A stretch of DNA of 13,685 nt from Parachlorella kessleri (taxonomy: Eukaryota; Chlorophyta; Trebouxiophyceae; Chlorellales; Chlorellaceae): contig BBXU01002258.1 in NCBI GenBank assembly GCA_001598975.1, positions 1 through 13,685 on the forward strand. Reading direction: 5' to 3'. The notes beneath the pieces were generated by a model. That model was not told where the DNA came from and did no database searches. It saw nothing but the letters and a program-made list of their open reading frames with translations. Both the position numbers and the translations under genes were made by a program. Shown piece after piece: positions 1 to 8,200 of this stretch (position 1 is the stretch's first letter; every line of letters starts with the position of its first letter).

Positions 1-46
1 AGGAGTAAGGGGTGACACCGCCCGCCCGCAAGCGCATCCCGCTCAC

Positions 47-2823
47 CAGTTGATGCGGGTGCCGCCGCCCACGGTGGACCCCGCCAGCAGGCTGAACGCC
101 CCGTCCTCGCTGGGCAGGATGCCCGCGTTCTCGTACATGGACTGGAACGCCTCCGCCTCCTGCTCAGGGCCGAGTGTGTGTGGGGGGTGGGGGGGTGGGG
201 GGAAAGGGGAGGGGGGGGGGGGGCTAAAAAGCCAGCGCTCAGCAGCAGCAGCAGCAGCATGTCGTCAACAGCACCAGCGAGCGCAGCCAAGCCAGCAGCA
301 TGGGAAGCAGGGCGCATGGGAGGGTTCCCGGTGCCTACAAACGCACTGTTTGGCAGCCCCTTTTTGAGGCTAGGGACACATAATAGACTTCTTTGTCATG
401 TCAGTATCTTGTCAACCAGTCCCCAACCAACAGTCCCCAACCAAACAAAAAGACCCGTGCCGGGAGCCCTCCCCCGCCCCACCCACCAACGTCCCTCCCC
501 CAGTACACACAGCTCCAGTGCACAGCCTCAGTACACACCTGCAGTACACCCTCCCCCCCTCTTCTCCACACACACACACGCACACCACACACACCCACCC
601 ACCCCAACTCACTCGCAGCGTCATGTACTGTGCAGCCACAAAGCCGGCCTTCTCTAGGACCACTACCCGCAGCCCCGCGGCCGCCAGCTGCGCCGCCGCG
701 ACGCCCCCGCCGGCGCCCGAGCCCACCACCACCGCGTCGCACTTGACCACAATGTGCGGCCGGTGGGAGCGCACGGAGGGGGAGCGCAGCTGCAGGCAGC
801 AAGGTGGCGAAACACACGGCACAAGTGAGCTAGCAAGACAGTGTGAGAAGCTGACCTGTGTTGGATTGGAGGGAAGGCCACCAAGCAACCCATCACAACA
901 TTAACGCGGGCTTGTGGGATACATAGGGATTGAGTAGCACAGTTGCAGCACAACACAGAGAAGTTGCAGGGGGATATCCTTTGTTATAACAACAGTTGCT
1001 CCCTCAACGTAACACCCGATCCCACTCTCCACTAGCTCAGAATCACCCGGCTCAGAAGCTTCCCGGCTTATAGATCCTGCCGAGCAGCTGCAGGTGCGCT
1101 GTCTGCAGCACCAACCCACATGCACCCTGCCAGCCCACCTTGTCAGGCCACACCACATGGATCCCCTTGCCAGTAAGGGCGGCAGCCGCAGCAGCAACGC
1201 CCCCGGGTGAGTCATCGGCTGGGGACAGGTCTGTGGTACAGCCCTTGACCGTCGTCTCCGCAGCCACAGCCTGCGCAGCGCCACAGGGAGTTGAAAGGGC
1301 GAGAGCAGTGAGCATGGCTATTTACCCCCGTGAGCACTGAGGTGGGAAAGATCGGCAGTGGGGACAATGAGATCGGCAGTGGGGACAATGCAACACGTGC
1401 GAGGATGTTCGTTCTTCAAGGCACACGCACGTCTGGCAGCACATGTGCAGAAGTCACAAACCTTCCAGCACAACCCCTCCGAGTACTAGCCTGTCCCTAC
1501 TATTGCTGCTGATAACTTACCAGTGGACTCTGTCCTATCTCTTCCCCTACCAGTCCAAGATGCATGCGCCATGCATCCGCAAACCCACAGACGGCTCCAT
1601 CAGAGCTCTGAGGGAAGGCCCTCATAGCTCCAAGACTGCCGTAGGGCCCTGGGTGCCACCTGGCTTTCGCTACTGCCCAACCCTTGCACACAGAAGCGAT
1701 GTCCCACCTGGGGGATGGGCTTGGGGGGCCTGGCTGGGTCGACAATAGGATAGCGAATGGCCTCCAGCAGCGGCGATGTCCCGTCGGGGCTCAGGTTGCC
1801 AAACAGGGACAGCATGATTACGGTGCGCAGCCCCTTGAAGGCCTGCACACAGCGCCAGGGGAACCAGGGGAAGGTGCTACGGCTGGGCCAGGTGGTGGGG
1901 GGATGGAAGGGGGATGCCGCGGTACCCATCAAGTCACTTCAAGCCAAGTCAGGCCCAGACCTCACCCAGGAGAGCCACCAACACTACTCTTCCCCACCCC
2001 CCTGAGTATGGCTGGATGTAGACTACCTAGCCAGTCCAGCCTACGCCCTGCTTGATGCTCATCCACCCATTCCGCCCGTAACCTTATACCAGCAGTGCCC
2101 CGTCAGAGCCCCTGCCATGCACGGTCAGCCAGTGCGCGGTGCGGCCACCCAGCCACCCACCACTCGCCTTGCGCATCTTGGCGTGGGGCGAGCGCGCCCA
2201 TCCCTGCAGTATGGCCTCCCGCTGCTGCCTTGGCAGGTCCGCAAAGGCGGTGGGGATCCCCCAGCGGGTGCCCTTGAAGCCTATGACCAAGGCAGAGCCC
2301 CAGCGGGAGCCCAGCAGGCGCACCAGGCTGCAGCGCAAGGCAGGAACAGAGGCTGGCTGTGGCCACAGGAGGGGGCGAGACATGAAGGTTTACAAGAGGG
2401 CGGGGGGCCACTTTCAGCTCAGCGCATACATCTGTGCCTTTCTCGGAAAGCAGCAGTGTGTGCACGAGGGCTTAACAAACGTTGTGCTGGCCCAGTGCCC
2501 AAGCCAGAGAACTCACAACTTGAGGTCCCGCCGGCCCTCGGGAGAGTAGCGGGTCTCTATAAGCTCAAGAGCCTGCAACCAGGGCAGGATATGTCACAGT
2601 GCAAGTCTGCCAGGGAAGGCAGCAGGCTACTGGCTTAACTGTAGTGACAGGTCCTTATCTTGGACAATACCTTGAGCATAATCTCGTCCGAGCTGCCCCC
2701 CGCATACTCGTAAAGCTGCGCACTCAGAGCATCTCCTTCCTTTATGCTCAACAGAGCCTTGTCCTGCAGTGGTGGGAACAGTGCGTCTGCCACGCTGGAC
2801 AGGATGCGAACTGACTCCTCCAT
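47..2823 (-). CDS. FAO: Long-chain fatty alcohol oxidase (GMC/FAO family), 5' part, runs off left edge
   Basis: Flavoenzyme oxidising long-chain fatty alcohols to aldehydes, usually membrane associated (family knowledge). Minus-strand exons: 2671-2823, 2517-2572, 2168-2327, 1708-1842, 1139-1270, 613-789 and 47-159; all join in phase, giving about 309 residues. Residues 1-212 are the FAO-specific N-terminal region with the FAO-like stretch LPRQQREAILQGW and a hydrophobic segment (TVIMLSLFGNL). Residues 228-245 hold KCDAVVVGSGAGGG, the FAD-binding GxGxxG motif after the cysteine-aspartate typical of FAO. Residues 297-309 hold AGSTVGGGTRINW, matching the plant AGSTVGGGSAVNW signature. About 230 residues before the FAD motif is normal for plant FAO. 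The start at 2821-2823 is the first in-frame ATG, although the frame stays open upstream without a Met. Intron 3 has a GC donor. The substrate-binding domain and catalytic histidine lie outside the window. Family is secure; exact substrate is not shown. Confidence 0.88.
160..612 (-). repeat. Intron 6 of the oxidase gene with G/C tract and microsatellites
   Basis: This 453-base intron is low in complexity. On the plus strand it holds a G-rich tract at 179-223 (including 13 consecutive G), six AGC triplets at 241-258, and a CA-rich microsatellite at about 567-605. On the sense (minus) strand the G tract is a long C tract directly before the acceptor CCCTGAGCAG, so it serves as an extreme polypyrimidine tract. 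I see no coding potential inside. Confidence 0.8.
1349..1390. repeat. Perfect 21-bp tandem duplication in an oxidase intron
   Basis: Two identical adjacent 21-base units (1349-1369 and 1370-1390), each AGATCGGCAGTGGGGACAAT plus G. They lie within intron 4 (1271-1707) of the oxidase gene, outside coding sequence. Perfect identity suggests a recent slippage event. Confidence 0.95.
1843..2167 (-). other. GC-AG intron 3 of the alcohol oxidase gene
   Basis: The donor reads AAG|GCGAGT at the minus-strand junction 2168/2167 and the acceptor reads GTGTGCAG at 1850-1843. Splicing here is phase 0 and joins KMRK to AFKGLR, matching the continuous segment in plant FAO proteins. The nearby GT dinucleotides either break the frame or have poor consensus, so a GC donor is the best reading. 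No transcript data were available. Confidence 0.7.
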
Positions 2824-3007
2824 GATGTAGTGACTAGGTACTAAAGACAAGCAGGTGCGGAACGAGTTCCCAAACTTGAAAGCAGCTATGGCAAGCCTTG
2901 GACTCCCATTATGAATGCTGACGACCAGGTACCCAAGATACCAGTCACGAAATGAATCTAACCACCCAGGCTCTCCTCCGACACAGGCAGTTGACCCAAA
3001 CTAGGAC
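2824..3007. promoter_or_regulatory. Divergent intergenic region, probable bidirectional promoter (oxidase / PIG-M)
   Basis: Only 184 bases separate the start codons of the minus-strand oxidase and the plus-strand PIG-M gene, so both promoters must overlap here or lie in upstream gene sequence. I see no convincing TATA box. Upstream ATGs on the PIG-M side at 2888, 2911 and 2952 open short reading frames; the last, 2952-3041, overlaps the PIG-M start out of frame. Start sites are unknown, so promoter function is inferred from spacing. Confidence 0.5.
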
Positions 3008-4784
3008 ATGCTGCTCACACTGGGACTGGCTGTTCGACTGACCTTGCTACTTCTTGGGCTGTGGCAAGATGCGCACTTTAGGGTGAAGTACACGGACATT
3101 GACTACGAAGTGATCACTGATGGGGCTGCCTTTGTCCTTGGAGGGGGCTCCCCATATCAACGTTCAACTTACCGGTATTCCCCCTTGCTGGCGTACTTGG
3201 TGCTGCCCAACCTTTTCCTACATAAGGCCTGGGGCAAGCTGGTTTTCTGTGCAGCAGATATAGTGGCCGCCAGGTATGTCAGCAGCTGTGGTGCTAACGA
3301 AATTCCACATGAACCCTAGCACAGCACCTTTCTACTGTCAACAGAGAACTGCAGTGCTAACAGCCCGCAAACGGCATCGTTCTTGAATTGGTCCAGGCTC
3401 ATGCAGATATTGCTAGCCAAGGAGGGCGTGCGGCCTCGCCTGGTGGCTTGGTCAATAGCACTGTGGCTTTTCAACCCCTTGTCGGTCACTATGTCCACCC
3501 GTGGCAGTGGGGAGGCGCTCGTAACCTGCCTGCTACTCCAGCTGCTGTTGCTGCTGAAGGATGGTGGGCTCGACTGCATCCCAGGCTTAACATTGAATGC
3601 GTTTGCCATATGCACCAGCGTTGGGTTGTATGGCCGGCCAAGCAATCTCTGATGGTGCATTGCAGGACGCGCTGCACCAGCAGGCATGGTCTTTGGTCTG
3701 GTGGTGCATTTACGGGTATACCCCATTATATACGCCTGGCCAATCTTCCTCTACATAGGCCTGCAAGCACGTCATGCCCAGCAGGGCAGGTGCAGCAGCC
3801 TTGGTATCGACCCATGGCAGAAGCTCACACTGATCTGGTCAGGCCATGGGACAGCATTTGGGCTGTCAGCTGTCGCGACTTTTGGCGGGCTTGGGGCACT
3901 CTTCTTCGTCATGTATGGCCCCAGATTCCTGGAAGAGAGCTACCTGTACCACGCCACCCGGGTGGACCCCCGCCACAATTTCTCACCCTTCTTCTATCCA
4001 GCATACCTGGCGTCGAGCAGCACTGCCGTTTTGAAAGCTACACGGGTTGGCTTGTAAGTGTATGGCTTTTCCTGGCCCACTGCTTTCTGCTATAGGTCTA
4101 TGCACAAAATTGTTTGCCCTATCGCCTCTCAGGTGACGGCTTTTGTGATGCAATTGCTCTGCTCCATGCCTCCTGTTCTGCTGTTCTGCTCCCTGCCATG
4201 CATGTTGCTGTTCACAGCCCACTTCCGCGTGCAGGGCTTTCACTGCAGCACAGGCCGTCTTGCAACTGTCCCTCGGCTGGCAATTTGCCGCGGACCTGCC
4301 GTTCTGCCTGCTGCTCCAGACAGTGGCCTTGGTAGCCTTCAACAAAGTCTGCACAGCACAGTACTTTGTGTGGTACCTCACGTTCCTGCCACTGGTATTG
4401 CCACAGCTCCTGGAGGCCAGGAACAAGGTGGGTTGCCACGGGGCCCAAATATTGGAATTGCTGTTATCAGTAGTGCAGGATGCCCTGCCCGGGTGCGCCC
4501 TGCCATTCTATAGGGTGTGATAGTGAGGATAGGCAAACCACTCACGCAAGCCCTTGTACATCCACACTTTGCAGGGCTGGCTACTCATGTCCACCGTAAC
4601 ATGGACAGTGGCCATGTTGCACTGGCTCTTCTGGGCGTACCACCTTGAGTTTGAGGGCAGGCCTCTGTACATGGCTGTGTGGGCTGCCAGCCTGGCATTC
4701 CTCGCGGCTCATGTCTGGCTTCTCGTTGAGCTGGTACACAGCAAGAGGGCTGGCAAAGTAGGTGCTAAGCTAAAGATAACTTGA
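3008..4784 (+). CDS. PIGM: GPI mannosyltransferase 1 (PIG-M), complete
   Basis: ER-membrane enzyme that adds the first mannose, from dolichol-phosphate-mannose, to the GPI-anchor precursor on the lumenal side (family knowledge). Exons 3008-3273, 3397-3563, 3666-4053, 4235-4427 and 4575-4784 are all GT-AG, join in phase, and encode 407 residues; human PIG-M has 423. Residues 1-19 form a hydrophobic first membrane segment. TDIDY (residues 29-33) is the lumenal DxD-type motif, followed by the family stretch [19 protein letters not shown]. Further PIG-M hallmarks are [53 protein letters not shown] and [19 protein letters not shown]. The C-terminal exon contains two further membrane segments and ends in a basic tail ([13 protein letters not shown]). 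An in-frame TAG at 3002-3004 supports the ATG at 3008. An earlier acceptor at 3355 would also keep frame for exon 2 but matches the family less well. No partner subunit such as PIG-X is visible. Confidence 0.95.
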
Positions 4785-5216
4785 AATGCTTGTAACTTGT
4801 CAGCAAAGGTTTCCAGTCATATCAGGTACTAGCAACTTGCCCTTTGAAGTAGCTAAGACGGCCGTCAATAACCGGTGAAGAAATGCGTTCCTCCACGGGA
4901 CGGTCCTACAACCCGTGTGCGGTGTACCATCAATCTTGCATCAAACAAGTAACACCCTCTCTCCTCTTACTCCATCGCATCCGACCCCCTGAACATATCT
5001 GGCATGCTCCAATGACACTCGTAACTATACTGTATCACAGCTGAAATGTATTACTGGAAATGTACTACTGCAACATCACGCAGGCAAGCCCCAGAGCATA
5101 CCTGCATCCAGCCATTCCAGTTCAGTCACTCTCCTCTACTCGCATCGCCTGACACCAGCAACAATTACATTTCTGCTTACACGCTATACTACCTTGAAAA
5201 AGTGAAGGTGATGCTG
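4785..5216. other. Convergent intergenic region with TGTAA poly(A) signals on both strands
   Basis: The 3' ends of PIG-M (plus) and the CAP350-like gene (minus) face each other across 432 bases. On the plus strand TGTAA, the chlorophyte polyadenylation signal, lies at 4791-4795, seven bases after the PIG-M stop. On the minus strand TGTAA occurs at 5181-5177 and 5169-5165, about 36-50 bases after the stop at 5217. I see no further gene, RNA or repeat here. Confidence 0.55.
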
Positions 5217-8200
5217 TTAAGAGTGCCCTGCTGGGGATGCTGCCCTGGATCGTGCCTCTGCCAGCATCATCTCAGTCAACAAGGCCAGGGTGCGCTCATC
5301 CTGCAAAGCACGGCGAGCACTTTCCTGAGCGCAGAGAACACCAGCGGGGAAGCTCAATTCTAACCGCTGACATCAAGAGCATTCTTTGCAGGCCGCCCTG
5401 TCAGACCAGGTGCTATCTTCTTGACTGCACTATGTGCCGCCTTCAGTAGACCTCACAGGGACAGCATTACAACCCGTGCGATGAGCTTGACGGCAGTGCA
5501 GTGTGCTTCCAGGAATAAACTGCAAAGAACACTTAGCAGGTCCACTGCCCTCCCTCCCTCGGCCCGCTTTTGCTTCATAGGCAGATGTAAGGGTAGGGCC
5601 TCACGCACCTCGGCAGCATCCTCAGCCAGCATTCGGCTGACATCTGTTGCGCTGCAGTCCATGCTGGCCCATGCGAGCACCTTGCTCAGCACAAATTCCG
5701 ACACCCTCTGCCTGTCCAGCAGTGCCCTCTCAGGGGCCACTTTACCAGCAAAGGATGTCAGTGTCTGCAGCCATGATGAAGGGAGGTGAATTACTTCCAG
5801 CAAGCAGCACCATGGGCATCACACTGCTCCCCTAGATCTTAATAGAGGCTGGCAAACATAAGGGCGCCTGAGTTGGCATCCCCTCCTTGCACCTGAATGT
5901 TACTGGACCCTCCAGTGTTCATAGTCTCTGCGAGCGCACCTTGTTGTAGTGCAGCGCTAGGGCCTCATTGGTTGCATCAAACAGCAGCTTATTGAAAATG
6001 TGCTGCGGGTCGCCCACTGGCGCGCGCTGGCGCTCCAGCTGCAGAAAGCCCTCCAAATCTGCATGTAACATCAATGCCTGTCTTACGTGAGGGATGGGAG
6101 CTCAACCTTATCACCCATTTAACATGTACGGCTATACCACCTGGCATGTGTCAGTTGTCCAACTCAACTCGACACCTCGGTTTTCAAGCAGGATTGCAGC
6201 TGGCCAATCGCACCTAGCGGTTGCTCGCCCCTGGCATAAGCCTGTGCCCGGTGCTGCCAGAAATAATCCAGCACCTCTCCTACATACTGTCTGGCATGGG
6301 CTCCGCTTTGCACAACAGTATCATCGTCCACCCTGGGGGACCCCAGCACTGTGCTCGCTGGGGGGCTGGCTGCTGCTGCCGCTACTGCAGGTGGCAACAG
6401 CGGCTCGTCTTTATCAAACTGATCTTGTAACCGCTGTGCACCCGCTGTGGGACTAGCAGCAGCTGCCTCAGTTGAAGTTCGCAGTGGCTCAGCATCGAAC
6501 GTGCCAGCCAGGGAGCGAGGTTTCAGCTCCTCTGCTTCAGCGTTGGCAGCTAGCTCTGGGGCATGCTGGGACCCAGAAGCGGCTGCAGTAGGTGCTGGAC
6601 TTTGCAAGTGCTGCTGATCATGGTGGGCATCCTGCTGGTGCTCGTCAGGCGACCCCTTGCCATCTGGGAAAGCTGGGCTGGCTGGCCGTGAACCTGATGC
6701 AGGACTGTGCGTTGGTGCCTCAATTACCGCTGCTGTTCCTCGTAATGTAGGGCTGGCAGGGCGGCTCTCCAAGCTTGGCGATCGCGGAGGGCTGGGGTAA
6801 TGGTCATCAAAGGCGTGGGGGCTTGGCGGCCGGGGCCTCGATGCGCTAGGACTGGTTGGTCTGCTGCCCTGGGGCTGTGGGCTTAGGGTCCGCAGCAGCT
6901 GACGGGGGCTGGCCGGCCGCTGCACCTCTGGGCAAGCTGCTGCGGGTTCCTCCCCCTGGCCTACCTCCCCCACCGCCTGGGGACTATGTGCTTGTGGCCC
7001 GCCATCCCGGGCAAGCGCTAACATTGGGACCCCGAGCTGACCGTTTGCAGCCACGCTGTCGGGCAGGGTGGTGGTTGTGTACTGGTCGGTGTAGCTGAAC
7101 TCCACATTAGACCCACCCAGGCCGTCCTCCTCAAAGCTGAAGGAGTACTCTGAGCCACCACCTCCACTTGGGACAGCAGGTGTTGTCATCTTGGCGTCAG
7201 GACCTGCAGAAGGCGCTGGTGATACACCCAATGGTGCTGCTGAGGTTGCTGCGTGCTCTCCTGGGTCGTGAGCATGTGCTGTAGCTGCAGATGGGGGCAA
7301 GGAGAGGCTATTGCCTGCTGCCAAGAGCCCTGTTATCCCTGGCCCTTCTGCTGCCTGTGACAATGCTCTTTTTGGGCTGTGGTCTGGGCGAGATACTGCT
7401 GCATTTGCCACCTGCATTGTGTTGGAACTGCAAAATGCTGTTTCCTCTGCAACCTGTGCTTGATGCCAGGCTCGCTGTTGTTTCTGATCTGCCTCTATTG
7501 ACAGGATTGCCGGCTGCTCTAGCTGTTCAAGTGGTGCTTCCTTTGCCTCCAGCTGTCCTGATGACTCCACCACCACTGCGGTCTCCTGCTCTGATGGCTG
7601 CTGCTGTCTTGACAGCTGGTGCTGAGGCGCAAGAGGCCCCTCCATTGAGGGTGCCGCCCTAGCTGGCGCTGGGGCATCCCTGCCGCCTTGCCTGTGTAGG
7701 GGCTTACCGCTGGCTCTTGGGCTGTTGCCAATGCTGGCAGAGTCAACAATCGCTGAGGCAACTTCGTCAAAGTCAGGGTCAGCGGAGTACTCGGTGTACT
7801 GGTCATCAGTGGGGCTCTCAGCCAGCCAGCTGCGAACATACTGCTCCTTTGCTGCAACAGCTTGCTCTCCTGGTGCCATAGCATTTACTGCCACGGGCTT
7901 TCCCTGGGCAGCATGGACTCCTGCTAGAGCTGGCATGACTATCGGCTGAATGGCTGGTGATGGCGGTTCAGCTGGGCCCTGCTGTCCCGTAGCAACCTGA
8001 TGCTCGGAAGGCGTGGGTCGCTGCTTAACATGGGAGTCTGTTGAATGCAGTCCAGAAGCAGCGCTATGCACGCCCACATCACCGCGCCTTGTAACGCTGT
8101 GTGGAGCTCCTCCTGGTCCAGTAAGAGCCCTATGCTGGTGCAGCTCCTGTGGTGCTGCAGGCTCAGGCACCTCTTTGTGTAGCGGCAGGTGCAGTTGCTC

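Noticed and set aside
567..605. A short-period repeat that might suggest an array element.
   Set aside because: It is a simple CA-type microsatellite without unique spacers, so it is not a CRISPR array.
178..657. Plus-strand open frames over the low-complexity region at the left end.
   Set aside because: Their translations are products of G-, CA- and AGC-repeat sequence inside an intron of the oxidase gene on the other strand, with no conserved motif.
1684..2055. A 123-codon plus-strand frame opposite oxidase exon 4.
   Set aside because: The minus strand encodes conserved FAO sequence here with matching splice sites; the plus-strand translation is low-complexity Gly/Pro/Gln without family features.
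3388..4095. A 235-codon open frame on the plus strand overlapping PIG-M exons 2 and 3 in another frame.
   Set aside because: Its translation shows no family motif or membrane pattern, while the other frame carries unmistakable PIG-M motifs split by consensus splice sites. It is a frame shadow that runs through an intron.
7291..7662. A 123-codon plus-strand frame, rich in Leu, opposite the large exon of the CAP350-like gene.
   Set aside because: It is antisense to well-supported coding sequence. CAG/GCA-rich Gln/Ala codons on one strand read as CTG/TGC Leu/Cys on the other, which explains the hydrophobic look.
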